A DNA stretch of 64,000 nt, taken from JAOTZA01 sp965224065. Its GTDB lineage: Bacteria; Acidobacteriota; Thermoanaerobaculia; Multivoradales; JAHEKO01. Made by a program: the position numbers and the translations under genes. The DNA lies in contig CBDCYF010000005.1 of assembly GCA_965224065.1 (NCBI GenBank), forward strand, positions 806,001 to 870,000, read 5' to 3'. Shown one piece after another: positions 44,399-53,167 of this stretch; within the stretch, counting starts at the first letter, position 1, and each line of letters starts with the position of its first letter. Under the pieces are notes generated by a model, which saw only the letters and a list, made by a program, of their open reading frames with translations, was not told the DNA's origin and ran no database searches.

Positions 44399-45997
44399 TT
44401 ACTTGGCTTCCAGCAACCGCTGATTGAGCTCTTTGATCCGCTCGGCCAGCTTGTCGATCTTTTCCTGGGCCTCGGTGCGCAACCGGTTGTACTCGCCGCG
44501 CATCTTCTCCTGCTGCTCCTGCAGCTCTTGAATCTTGGCCTGCGCCACATGGATCTGCTGTTCGCGCTCCGAAACGGTCTGCTCCAGCTCGCCGATGCTG
44601 CCGTCTTTTTCCGCCAACTGCAGCTTTTGTTTCTCCTCCTGCTCCTCATAGAGCTTGCGGTACTGCTGCAGTTCGAGAATTTGAGAAAAGTCAGAAGTCG
44701 TCGGGCTCATGTCGCCTCCGCGTTCTTCAATCGAGGGAAACATCTTTCGTAGCTTGAGAGAGAGATCTTCCGGGTCGCGCGACTGGTGCATCGCCTCTTC
44801 ATAGGAGATCGTCCCGTGGACGAGAAGCGCCAGCAGACACTGGTTCATCGACTGCATCCGGTAGTAGGAAACCGACGACTCGACCTCCTCGAGCAGGGCG
44901 TCGGTGTCGCCCTTCTCGATGAGCTCCGAGATGCGCGGGCTCAACCGCAGGATCTCGAGCGCCGGGACCAATCCCGTCCCGTCTTGACGCTCCACCAGCT
45001 TCATCGAGATCACGGCCTTGAGGACCTGGGAAAGCTGCGTCCGCACTTGGCGCTGCTGGTCTCCCGGGAACGTGTCGAGGATCCGGTCGACGGTCTGGGT
45101 GGCGCTGTTGGTATGCAGGGTCGAGAAAACCAGGTGTCCGGTCTCGGCGGCCGAGATCACCGTGGCCACCGTTTCAGGATCGCGCATCTCACCAACCATG
45201 ATGACGTCCGGATCCTGACGCACGGCGCTGCGCAGCGCGTCCGTGAAGCTGATCGCGTCGTTTCCGATCTCGCGCTGCGAAACCGTCGCAACGTCATCGG
45301 TGAACAGAAACTCGATCGGATCCTCGATCGTGATCACGTGAAAGGGCCGGCGCTTGATGACGTACTTCATCATCGCGGCCAACGTCGTCGATTTGCCGCT
45401 CCCCGTAGGGCCGGTCACCAGAACCAGACCGACTTTGAGCTTGGCCAGCTCTTCCAGAACCGGCGGCAGCTCGAGCTCCTCGAAGTTTTGCACCTCGAAC
45501 GGCACGCGCCGGAACACCGCTGCCAGGGTGCCGCGCTGGCGAAAGATGTTGCCGCGAAAACGCGCCAGACCCGGTACTCCGTAGCCCAGGTCGAGCGCCA
45601 TGCGCTCCTTGAGCTGCTCCTTCTGGCCGGGCGCCAGAATCTGGTCGACCATGCGCTCGATGTCGCTGGGCTTGAGCGGTTCGGTCTCCACCGGAATCAG
45701 CCGCCCGTGCAGTCGCAGCAGCGGCGGGCGCGCGGGGCGAAGATGGAGATCCGACGCCCCCTTTTCGGTCATCAATCGCAGCAGCTCGTCGAGTTGGAGC
45801 TGCGCCGGGGACTCCGCCTCGCGCAGCTCCGGAACCGATCGCTTCTGCCCCCGCAAACCCGGGAACAGCGACGATTCCTCCTGCTTCGCTTCTTTGGCGG
45901 GCTCGGCCGCGGCGGATTGGCGATCGTCGGCTATCACGGGAAGTCCCTTCTCATCGTTCAAACTCGCTCCTTCGCCCCTCTGCCCCAGAGCGGGCAT
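44399..45997 (-). CDS. pilT: Type IV pilus retraction ATPase PilT-like, with C-terminal coiled coil
   Basis: Secretion-type hexameric ATPase of the PilT/PilU group. Motifs are ASDLHLRPARPPLLRLHG, Walker A VTGPTGSGKSTT, the Asp box ITIEDPIEF, Walker B DPDVIMVGEMRDPETV and the His box GHLVFSTLHTNSA. Canonical PilT is about 345 residues. This one has a charged 60-residue N-terminal leader and about 110 extra C-terminal residues forming an almost continuous coiled coil (YRKLYEEQEEKQKLQLAEKD onward). A TTG at 45961 preceded by AAGGAG is an alternative, well-supported start. Confidence 0.9.
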   Translation of the reverse strand: MPALGQRGEGASLNDEKGLPVIADDRQSAAAEPAKEAKQEESSLFPGLRGQKRSVPELREAESPAQLQLDELLRLMTEKGASDLHLRPARPPLLRLHGRLIPVETEPLKPSDIERMVDQILAPGQKEQLKERMALDLGYGVPGLARFRGNIFRQRGTLAAVFRRVPFEVQNFEELELPPVLEELAKLKVGLVLVTGPTGSGKSTTLAAMMKYVIKRRPFHVITIEDPIEFLFTDDVATVSQREIGNDAISFTDALRSAVRQDPDVIMVGEMRDPETVATVISAAETGHLVFSTLHTNSATQTVDRILDTFPGDQQRQVRTQLSQVLKAVISMKLVERQDGTGLVPALEILRLSPRISELIEKGDTDALLEEVESSVSYYRMQSMNQCLLALLVHGTISYEEAMHQSRDPEDLSLKLRKMFPSIEERGGDMSPTTSDFSQILELQQYRKLYEEQEEKQKLQLAEKDGSIGELEQTVSEREQQIHVAQAKIQELQEQQEKMRGEYNRLRTEAQEKIDKLAERIKELNQRLLEAK

Positions 45998-46105
45998 CCA
46001 GGTTCCCCCAAAAGCCCCGTTCCGCCTATGACCTATTTCATAAGCCTATCGGGATACGCGCAAGCACGGTATCACCCCACGGCGCCCCAGGCACCCGATC
46101 CGGCG

Positions 46106-46717
46106 TCAAAACCGCCGCATCAAACCGACTGCAACGCCCTGGATCTGGAGGTCTCGGGCCGGCACCTGGAGCGGCTCCATGGTGTGATTTGCCGGCTGCA
46201 GCCGGATGGTCTCCCCCTCGGGGAAAAACCGCTTCAGGGTCACCTCGTCCCCCACCAGCGCTACCACCATCTCACCGGATCCGGCCTCTTCGCGACTCTC
46301 GACGACCACCAGGTCGCCGTCATGGATCCCTTCCTCGATCATCGAATCTCCCTGGACCCGAAGCACAAAATGATCGCCCGGCCGGGTCCCCACCAGGTGG
46401 GGCGGCACGGCGACGTGTTCGTGCCCCGCCACCGCCTCGATCGGCCGGCCGGCGGCGATCAAGCCAAAGAACGGCAGCTCGGTGACCTGCCGGTCGCCGG
46501 CGGGCTCGGTCAGCTCGACGCCGCGTTTTTGGTTCCAATGCCGGCGCAAATAGCCCTTGCTCTCCAGGAGCTTGAGGTGTTTGTGCGCGGTGCCGTAGGA
46601 CGAAAAGCCGAAGTGCTCGCAGATCTCGCGATGGGTCGGCGCCACGCCGCGGCGATCGACGCTTGCCCGAATGAATTCCAGGATCTCTTTCTGCCGCTCG
46701 GTCAGGTAAGTGCCCAT
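46106..46717 (-). CDS. lexA: SOS repressor LexA
   Basis: Represses DNA-damage genes and self-cleaves when RecA is activated. The 203-residue protein starts MGTYLTERQKEILEFIRASV. Its winged helix is APTHREICEHFGFSSYGTAH, the cleavage-site region is LPFFGLIAAGRPI (the A-G bond), and catalytic Ser and Lys lie in VQGDSMIEEGIHDGD and VVALVGDEVTLKRF. The ATG 46717 gives the standard N-terminus; a TTG 21 bases earlier is rejected. Promoter spacing suggests a leaderless message. Confidence 0.95.
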   Translation of the reverse strand: MGTYLTERQKEILEFIRASVDRRGVAPTHREICEHFGFSSYGTAHKHLKLLESKGYLRRHWNQKRGVELTEPAGDRQVTELPFFGLIAAGRPIEAVAGHEHVAVPPHLVGTRPGDHFVLRVQGDSMIEEGIHDGDLVVVESREEAGSGEMVVALVGDEVTLKRFFPEGETIRLQPANHTMEPLQVPARDLQIQGVAVGLMRRF

Positions 46718-46724
46718 GGGCGCG

Positions 46725-46754
46725 ACTCTATGGCGCAAACAGAGCGTAAGTCAA
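46725..46754 (-). promoter_or_regulatory. Candidate lexA promoter, leaderless geometry
   Basis: Minus-strand TTGACT (46754-46749), 18-base spacer, TAGAGT (46730-46725), then only 7 bases to the ATG. No clear LexA-type inverted operator could be identified by eye. Confidence 0.45.
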
Positions 46755-46770
46755 GCGGGCGGCCGGAGGG

Positions 46771-46933
46771 CGGCTCGGGTCGGAGTCTCCGCAGGGCACG
46801 GCGCGCGCTACTCGAACTCCGTTGACCTGAGGCGCGCGCCTCGGTTTCCCTCGCGCCGGAACGAGTTCGGACTACGAGGCGTTTACGGTGCGCTCGGTCA
46901 AACGGCCCTGTTGGAGCCTCCGACCTCGAGCCG
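46771..46933. repeat. Imperfect fold-back element C between lexA and the toxin-antitoxin pair
   Basis: Arms 46771-46790 and 46913-46933 are complementary over about 20 bases with one gap and one mismatch (CGGCTCGGGTCGGAG against its complement). The interior holds a 14-base perfect palindrome, GAGGCGCGCGCCTC (46829-46842). Its size is close to element B, but the sequence is different. It fills most of a 400-base gap in which I see no protein-coding gene. The remainder, 46934-47134, shows no clear feature. Confidence 0.4.
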
Positions 46934-47134
46934 CAAGCCGACCTGTTTCGCGCACCAGAGTGCACGGGAATCTAGCGCGCGGGCTCCCAACGTTCCCGCC
47001 GGCCGTTGCCACCCTGCGCAGGGGACGGCGGGCCGTCAGTCCTTACGGTCCACCGGATCAAGAGGCGGCGAATGACCCTCGCTAACGTCCCGATAGACCA
47101 CAGAAGCGAGCTTGTCGCGTGGTATCGTGAACCT

Positions 47135-47380
47135 ATGAGCCCCAAGGCGCACGAGCTGCTCGAAGATGCCCTTTCTCTTTCGGAGTCCGAGCGGGCCGAA
47201 CTAGCGGGCCTGCTCCTTCAAAGCCTCGAGCCCGCTCCCGATACCGACGTTGAGGAAGCCTGGCGTCGAGAGGTTAGGCAGCGAGTCGCTGCAGTGGATG
47301 CGGGCGAGGTTGAGATGATCCCGTGGTCGGTTGTGCGTGATCGGCTCTTTGCGAAGTTGAGTGACCGTCGTCAGGGTTGA
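47135..47380 (+). CDS. Antitoxin of a RelB/ParD-like addiction module
   Basis: An 81-residue protein of the 'addiction module component' family. It reads HELLEDALSLSESERAELAG, then LLQSLEP and an acidic middle, ending in a helix that normally wraps the toxin (IPWSVVRDRLFAKL). The ATG at 47135 is followed by the typical N-terminus; upstream in-frame sequence lacks coding character. It overlaps the toxin gene by 20 bases, as is usual for such pairs. Confidence 0.85.
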   Translation: MSPKAHELLEDALSLSESERAELAGLLLQSLEPAPDTDVEEAWRREVRQRVAAVDAGEVEMIPWSVVRDRLFAKLSDRRQG

Positions 47381-47657
47381 GTACGTTGCCGAGGCCAGTC
47401 GGGAGCTTGATGAGGCGTTCGACTGGTACCTTGAGCACAGCTTGGCGGCCGCGGAAGCCTTCCTGGCTGAGATCGATCATGGCATCCGCCTGATTCGACG
47501 GACGCCACGGTTGTGGCCACAGTTCGAAAGCCGTACGCGTCGCTACGTCCTGCGGAAGTTCCCTTACAGCATCATCTTTCGAGAAGCTGACGATCTCATC
47601 GAGGTCGTGGGCGTTGCCCATCAGAAGCGCAAGCCCGGCTACTGGTCTAAGAGGTAG
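47361..47657 (+). CDS. ParE/RelE-family toxin
   Basis: A 98-residue member of the ParE/RelE fold, acting on gyrase (ParE) or ribosomes (RelE). It has VEYVAEASRELDEAFDWYLE, FLAEIDHGIRLIRRTPRLWP, the conserved RRYVLRKFPYSIIFREADD and VVGVAHQKRKPGYWSKR. The conserved arginine and 'YSIIF' core favour the ParE branch. The GTG at 47361 starts within the antitoxin gene. No mobile genes flank the pair. Confidence 0.88.
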   Translation: MTVVRVEYVAEASRELDEAFDWYLEHSLAAAEAFLAEIDHGIRLIRRTPRLWPQFESRTRRYVLRKFPYSIIFREADDLIEVVGVAHQKRKPGYWSKR

Positions 47658-47702
47658 CCGTCAAAACAAGGCACCGGCAGCTCTAGCTAGAGAACCCGGC
47701 GC

Positions 47703-49367
47703 CTAAGGCTCGATATCGATCGAGCTCGAGAACACCTTGCCGCTCACCGGCTCGTACACCGCGACCACTGCACGGTGGTCCTGGCGCCGCAGCTTGAGGT
47801 TTGATTCGTACTTGACGTACTTGCCCTCTTCGAGCGGCTCGCCGGCCCCAAAGCTCATCGGAATCGGCGGGATGTCGGTGTTCTGTCCGGTCTCGTCGCT
47901 CAAAGCGATCCTCAATTCGAGATCGGTCACATGACGCTCGTCTCCACCTTGGAGAAAGGTCATCTCGGCGAGTGGAATCCACACGATGAGCGGCACTTCG
48001 ACTCGACCACGGCCGGCCCTGCGGATGTCCCCGAGCTCCAGACGGATGCCCTCCGGAGCCGCCGAGTTGCCGAACAGCAACTGGCTTTCGAGCGACATCG
48101 CCACTTCGCTCGAGCGCGAGGCGTCGAGAAAGCCGGTGCGCGAGCGGGCTCGGAAACCCGGAGATCGCATCTCCACGACCACGCGATGCTGGCTCTCGTC
48201 TCGCGCCCGCTCGGGGGTGAAACCGAGCCAGTAGTACGACCGGGTGTCGGCTACCACCGAGCCCAGCGCGGTAGCTCGCGCTTCGTCGAGCAGTGCGCGG
48301 CCGCCGGTCTTCTCGGCCACGAACCGCAACCCGGCGTGCACCTGGTTCTCGCGGAGCTGGCTCCGCCGGCCGATCGCGCCGAGGGTCCCCAACGGCGGCG
48401 ACTGCAGAAAGATCGTCGAGTCATCCCCATCCGAGACGTCGAGCGCCTGGAACGCTGGGCCCGCCACGTCGATCGTATAGAGCGTGTAGCCGAGGAGATT
48501 GGCGACGTCGGTCAACCGCTCGAACATCTCCGGGCCCTCGGCCAGATCCTCCTCGAGGATCTGGCGCTCGGGGTTGCTGATCAAATACGACATCGGGGAC
48601 AGCGGCCAACCCCCGGAGAGAACCAGCATGATCTTGCGCCCGGGGGGCTGGGCGAAGCCTCGCAATGTGGCGACGGCGGCCGAAACCGACTTCTGCAGCG
48701 TTTCGGTGAGCTTGCGAACATACGTCCGCTCCAACCCGTCCAGCTCGGTGGCGAGGCTGGGCTGCAATGTCTCGACGCTGTCGCGGTCGTAGCGCCGCAG
48801 ATCGGCGACTTGTTGCAAACCGAGGGTCGGGCGAAACGCGGCGCGCTTGAACGTTCGAATCAAATCGTCCGACGACTGGCTCCAGTTGGACAGCATCTTG
48901 AGCTTGGTGCCGTCAAACGCCACCACCGCCATGCGGTCCTCGAGACCGAGCCCCGGTAACTTCGAGACGATCTCGTCGAAAACCACCTCGCGGTCCTTGG
49001 GCAAGGTGAAGACCTCGTCGATAAAAACCAGATAGCTGGTGCCGACCGGGCTGCCCGGCTGGATCCCCGGGATGCCGGCCACTATCTCGGTTTCGGCGTC
49101 GGCCCGTACCCCGGTGCCCCCTCGCACCTCGGTAAAGTAATCGATCGGGACTTCGACGCCGTCGACCGTAAGTTTGAAATCGGATGGGCCCAAGCCAAAG
49201 ATCGGCACACCCTTTTTGTCGGTGACCACCACTTCGATGTTGACCACCCGGACATCCAGTGTTTCGCCAAAAACGGAGGATCGTTCTCCGTCCGTCTGCG
49301 CGGCGCCGGTCCCGGATCCGGTGAGAGTGAGAAGAACGATCAGGATCGGAATACGTAGTAGTTTCAC
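47703..49367 (-). CDS. Exported VWFA-related protein (acidobacterial type), degenerate MIDAS
   Basis: A 554-residue predicted secreted protein. The signal peptide is KLLRIPILIVLLTLTGSGTG ending AAQ, from the GTG 49367. The acidobacterial VWFA-related opening is TLDVRVVNIEVVVTDKKGVP with IFGLGPSDFKLTVDGVEVP. The VWA core follows, but where a DxSxS metal site is expected it reads FIDEVFTLP, so metal binding is doubtful. A serine-rich loop, LVLSGGWPLSPMSY, and a C-terminal beta-rich region follow. It diverges from the transglutaminase gene. Function unknown. Confidence 0.82.
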   Translation of the reverse strand: MKLLRIPILIVLLTLTGSGTGAAQTDGERSSVFGETLDVRVVNIEVVVTDKKGVPIFGLGPSDFKLTVDGVEVPIDYFTEVRGGTGVRADAETEIVAGIPGIQPGSPVGTSYLVFIDEVFTLPKDREVVFDEIVSKLPGLGLEDRMAVVAFDGTKLKMLSNWSQSSDDLIRTFKRAAFRPTLGLQQVADLRRYDRDSVETLQPSLATELDGLERTYVRKLTETLQKSVSAAVATLRGFAQPPGRKIMLVLSGGWPLSPMSYLISNPERQILEEDLAEGPEMFERLTDVANLLGYTLYTIDVAGPAFQALDVSDGDDSTIFLQSPPLGTLGAIGRRSQLRENQVHAGLRFVAEKTGGRALLDEARATALGSVVADTRSYYWLGFTPERARDESQHRVVVEMRSPGFRARSRTGFLDASRSSEVAMSLESQLLFGNSAAPEGIRLELGDIRRAGRGRVEVPLIVWIPLAEMTFLQGGDERHVTDLELRIALSDETGQNTDIPPIPMSFGAGEPLEEGKYVKYESNLKLRRQDHRAVVAVYEPVSGKVFSSSIDIEP

Positions 49368-49443
49368 TGTGGGTGTCGTCTCCGGTTGTTTACAAGGGTT
49401 CTTGAAAGCATTGGGCGCACATTCTAGCGCCTGCCGCTTTCGC

Positions 49444-50544
49444 ATGCCCTTCCTGGCGACTCTGGCGTGTGTGCTCGCTTTTGCGGCCTCGACGCCGTCG
49501 GCCGGGCGCAAGACACCCGACGTTCTGACCGCCGAAGAATGGCGGCTCGCACTCGAGGAGCGCGGGGTCGAACGGCCGGAGCTTCAGAGCCCCATCGAGC
49601 CCGACGATGCGGTGCGGGCCGCCGCGCAAACCATCCGGGATTCCACTTCGGGCTCGATGGCCTCGCTGCGGAAGATCCAGGATCTGCTGTTCGATCCCGA
49701 CCGGTTCGGATACGACTACTACGCCCGGAGGACTCTCTCCGCGGCCGAGACCTTCGCGGAGGCCCGAGGCAACTGTGTCTCGTTCACCAACCTCTTTATC
49801 GCCATGGGCCGCGCGCTCGGAGTCCCGGTCCAAGCGGCGATGGCGAGGATCCCACGCGAGACCGAGACGATCCGTGACTTGGTGATCGTCAACTCCCATG
49901 TGGTCGCTGTGGTCCCGTACGCAACCGGACGCGCGGTGTTTGATTTCGATCTCAACCGCGAGATTCAGCCGATCTCCTACCGCATCATCAGTGATCTCGA
50001 GCTCACCGCCATCTATCTCAACAACCTGGGCGCCGAGCGGTTGATCGCGGATGACCCGGAGGAAGCGATCTCCTATTTCCAGGACGCCACCCGGCTGGCG
50101 CCAGAGTTTGCCGCCTCGCACCGCAACCTCGGCGTCGCGCTCCAGCGGGCCGGCGAACTCGGCGCCGCTCTGGACGCCACCCTGCTGTCGCTGTACTACG
50201 AGCCGCGCAACCTCTCTACCCGGCGCAATCTGCTGTCCTTGTTCGCAACGACACCACACGACGGCACCCCAGCCGATGGCGAGACCGAGCCGTCTCCGGT
50301 CATCGAGCTGTTGAAAGAAGGGGACCAGGCGCTCTCCGACGGGCAGATCGACGCCGCCTCGAAGCTTTACCGCAAAGCCCAAAAACTCGACCCACGGAAG
50401 CCCGAAGTGCGTGTAGCGCTCGCTCGGGTGGAGCTCTTTCGAGGCCGGCTACGCGGCGCGATCCGGCATTTGGAGGCGGCGCTGCGGCTCGATGAGGATC
50501 AACCAGAAGCGCTTCGCCTGCTGCGGGGGTTGGGACGCAGATGA
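49444..50544 (+). CDS. Exported transglutaminase-like / TPR protein
   Basis: Predicted secreted protein of 366 residues. A short signal peptide (MPFLATLACVLAFAASTPSA) is followed by a transglutaminase-like domain with an apparent Cys-His-Asp triad: C111 in ARGNCVSFTNLF, H152 in VNSHVVAVV and D167 in FDFDLN. From about 200 a TPR region begins (LAPEFAASHRNLGVALQRAG and later copies). Such domains act as proteases, cross-linkers or peptide-N-hydrolases, so the activity is open. Its stop overlaps the start of the GWxTD-VWA gene (ATGA). Confidence 0.83.
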   Translation: MPFLATLACVLAFAASTPSAGRKTPDVLTAEEWRLALEERGVERPELQSPIEPDDAVRAAAQTIRDSTSGSMASLRKIQDLLFDPDRFGYDYYARRTLSAAETFAEARGNCVSFTNLFIAMGRALGVPVQAAMARIPRETETIRDLVIVNSHVVAVVPYATGRAVFDFDLNREIQPISYRIISDLELTAIYLNNLGAERLIADDPEEAISYFQDATRLAPEFAASHRNLGVALQRAGELGAALDATLLSLYYEPRNLSTRRNLLSLFATTPHDGTPADGETEPSPVIELLKEGDQALSDGQIDAASKLYRKAQKLDPRKPEVRVALARVELFRGRLRGAIRHLEAALRLDEDQPEALRLLRGLGRR

Positions 50545-53153
50545 GCTCCGACTGCCGGCCGACCGAGCCAAGCGGGTTGGAGAGGTGGGCCGGCCGAGTG
50601 CGCATCGCAGTCGTGCTGGCGATCTGCATATCCGCCATGGGCCAGGCGGCCAAATCGACTCAAGACGGCGCCGAGGAGGAGGCCCTGTCTTCCCGACATC
50701 GGGCCTGGCTGCTCGAAGTCGATGTTTTGCTGCTGGACCACGAGCGAGAAGCCTTTGCAGCGCTCGAGCGTGACTACGAGCGCGATGCCTTCATCCGCCG
50801 GTTCTGGCAGGCCCGCGACCCCGACCGGAGCACGCAGGAAAACGAGTTTCGAGATGCCTGGGCCCTCCGGCTCGATGAGGCGCGGCGGCGCTACGCCGAC
50901 CTGGCCGAAGACCGCGCCCGTACGTTGCTGGTTTTTGGTCCGCCGACTCAGACTCAGCCCCTGCTCTGTCTTCGGGCTCTCTACCCGCTCGAGATCTGGT
51001 CGTACTCCCCGACCCCGCAGGCGCCGCGGAGCTATCACTTTGTCTTTGTCAACGCGCCCGAGAGCGGCGTCGACACGCCCCGTCTGTGGAGTCCCGACCA
51101 AGGGCTGGGGCGTCTCCTCAACACGCGCGCGGGGCCGGGTGTCGAGGCGGTAGAAGTGATCCGGAGCGTCTGCGCCAACGGCGGCGAGATCCTGGCCTGG
51201 CTCACCGGAGCGGCGGTATCGGGAGAGCTGACACAGGAGCTCTCGCTTCTCCCCGACCCCGGTAAAGAATGGACTCTCGATTTCGCCGCGCGCTCGACCG
51301 AGCTCGCTGCCGACGCCAAGCCGCTCCCCGCGCGGCTTTCCGTCGCCTACCCGGCGCGGCGCGGCCAGCGCACCGCGGTGCAGGGTCTGATCCAGCTCGC
51401 CAAGGAAGACGCCGTTGCAGGCTCCAGGAAGGGCCAGAGAACTTACAGCTTTCTGCTCGACGGCCGGGTGCTGCGTGAAGACGAGCTGTTTGAGGATTTC
51501 CGCTACCGCTTCGACATCCCGGACGACGAGCTGCCGGGCTCCGAGATCGCGCTGGTTCTCGAACGCCTTCTGCGGCCCGGAGACTACCGGCTGATCCTGC
51601 GGGTCGAGGACACCCGCGGCGGTGGGGCGTTTCGGCAGGAGCTGGACCTCGCCGTGCCGCGGGTCGAGAACACCGCAGCACCGAATCGCTTGCCGACCGA
51701 CTCGTCGCCGCCCCGCCAACCCGAACGCGCGGCGGCAGTGCCGGAACCGAGAGCGGCCCCGTTCGAGCTCCTGGAGGAGGCCAACCGGAGTCTGGGGTCC
51801 AGTCTGGAGTCTGATACGGAGCATCGAATCCGGCTGAGGCCACCGGGGCGTGGGCTCCATCTGGGAGTGCTTCGGGTGATCGCGGAGGTAGCCGGAGACC
51901 AAGTCGCCAAGGTGCGTTTTTTACTCGACGGCCGGCCGGTGGTGAGCAAGAGCCGGCCTCCGTACTCGGTCGATCTGGACCTGGGCGACGTGCCACGGGT
52001 CCATCTCCTCGAAGCCGTGGCCATCAATGGCGAAGGCCGCGAACTGGCCCGCGACCGTGTCACCGTAAACGCCGGGCCGCACCGCTTTGCGGTGCGGCTG
52101 GTCGAGCCGCGCCCGGGGGGGCGTTTTCGACACAGCCTGAGGGCGCACGCGGAGGTCGAGGCCCCCGAAGGCCGCCGGATCGACCGGGTCGAGCTCTATC
52201 TCGGCGACACCCTGCTCGCTACCCTCTATCAACCGCCGTATGTTCATCCGCTGTTGATTCCAAAACTCGAGGAGATAGCGTACCTGCGCGCGGTCGCCTA
52301 CCTGAGCGACGGCCTGTTTGCCGAGGACGTGGTTTTTCTCAACGCCCCAGCGGGTCTCGACCGTGTCGAGGTCGACTTTGTGGAGCTTTTTACCTCGGTG
52401 GTCAACCGCCGTCGCCAGCCGGTGCTCGACTTGTCGCAAGAAGAGCTCCGCGTGCTCGAAGAAGGCGTTCCACAGGCAATCCGGCGCTTTGAGAAAGTGA
52501 CCGAGCTCCCCATCCACGCCACCGTCGCGCTCGACACCTCCATCTCGATGCGGTCCAAAATCCATGCCGTCGAAACCGCGGCGCGAGATTTCCTGGTCCG
52601 GTTGATCGGCCCAAAAGACCGCGCGGCAGTCGTAGCCTTCAACGATCGGGCCGAACTGCTGGTTCCGTTCACAAACGGAAGAGAGACGCTCATCTCGGGT
52701 CTTGACGGCCTGTCCGCCGAGGGCGAGACCGCGCTGTTCGACGCCGTGGTCTTTGGCCTCTTCAACCTCGGCGGCATCACCGGCAAGCGCGTTTTGGTGC
52801 TTTTCTCCGACGGAGCCGACACCGCCAGCGAGTTCGATTTCGAGACCGCGCTCGAGTACGCGCGGCATTCGGGCGCGGCAATCTACACCATCGCCCTGGA
52901 CGTCAAGACAAGCGATCTACGCTCCCGTCTTCATCTCGAACATCTCGCGAGAGAGACCGGCGGGCGGTCGTTTTTTATCGACGACCTGAACGAGCTCGAG
53001 CGCGTCTACTCCGACATCGAGACCGAGCTGCGCTCTCAGTACCTCGTCGCCTATCAGTCATCGGCCGAGTCGGGCTCGGAGTTTCGCCGCGTCAAGGTCG
53101 AGATCGACCGACCGGGCCTGACCGCCAGGACCATCCCTGGGTACTACCCCTAG
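50541..53153 (+). CDS. Exported GWxTD-domain / VWA fusion protein with intact MIDAS
   Basis: An 870-residue predicted secreted protein. A hydrophobic N-terminus (RIAVVLAICISAMGQA) precedes a GWxTD-type domain with FIRRFWQARDPDRSTQENEF and LLVFGPPTQTQPLL (residues about 80-150). A middle of Ig-like or cadherin-like beta domains follows (FLLDGRPVVSKSRPPYSVDL and AHAEVEAPEGRRIDRVELYL). The C-terminal VWA domain has a canonical MIDAS, DTSIS (665-669), with the later FSDGADTASEFD. The DNA overlaps the upstream gene by four bases. GWxTD proteins are associated with acidobacterial and related secretomes; function unknown. Confidence 0.82.
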   Translation: MSSDCRPTEPSGLERWAGRVRIAVVLAICISAMGQAAKSTQDGAEEEALSSRHRAWLLEVDVLLLDHEREAFAALERDYERDAFIRRFWQARDPDRSTQENEFRDAWALRLDEARRRYADLAEDRARTLLVFGPPTQTQPLLCLRALYPLEIWSYSPTPQAPRSYHFVFVNAPESGVDTPRLWSPDQGLGRLLNTRAGPGVEAVEVIRSVCANGGEILAWLTGAAVSGELTQELSLLPDPGKEWTLDFAARSTELAADAKPLPARLSVAYPARRGQRTAVQGLIQLAKEDAVAGSRKGQRTYSFLLDGRVLREDELFEDFRYRFDIPDDELPGSEIALVLERLLRPGDYRLILRVEDTRGGGAFRQELDLAVPRVENTAAPNRLPTDSSPPRQPERAAAVPEPRAAPFELLEEANRSLGSSLESDTEHRIRLRPPGRGLHLGVLRVIAEVAGDQVAKVRFLLDGRPVVSKSRPPYSVDLDLGDVPRVHLLEAVAINGEGRELARDRVTVNAGPHRFAVRLVEPRPGGRFRHSLRAHAEVEAPEGRRIDRVELYLGDTLLATLYQPPYVHPLLIPKLEEIAYLRAVAYLSDGLFAEDVVFLNAPAGLDRVEVDFVELFTSVVNRRRQPVLDLSQEELRVLEEGVPQAIRRFEKVTELPIHATVALDTSISMRSKIHAVETAARDFLVRLIGPKDRAAVVAFNDRAELLVPFTNGRETLISGLDGLSAEGETALFDAVVFGLFNLGGITGKRVLVLFSDGADTASEFDFETALEYARHSGAAIYTIALDVKTSDLRSRLHLEHLARETGGRSFFIDDLNELERVYSDIETELRSQYLVAYQSSAESGSEFRRVKVEIDRPGLTARTIPGYYP

Positions 53154-53167
53154 CAGCCCGTACTCGA

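Noticed and set aside
44786..46825. Long plus-strand open frame opposite pilT and lexA
   Set aside because: Both minus-strand genes have all catalytic motifs; the opposite frame has none and spans two genes and their gap.
46739..47134. Short open frames in the gap between lexA and the antitoxin gene
   Set aside because: They lack ribosome binding sites and family resemblance; the gap is better explained by a fold-back sequence and upstream control region.
47012..47134. Longer antitoxin starting upstream of 47135
   Set aside because: The added N-terminus is basic, without family resemblance, and the ATG at 47135 gives the normal antitoxin start.
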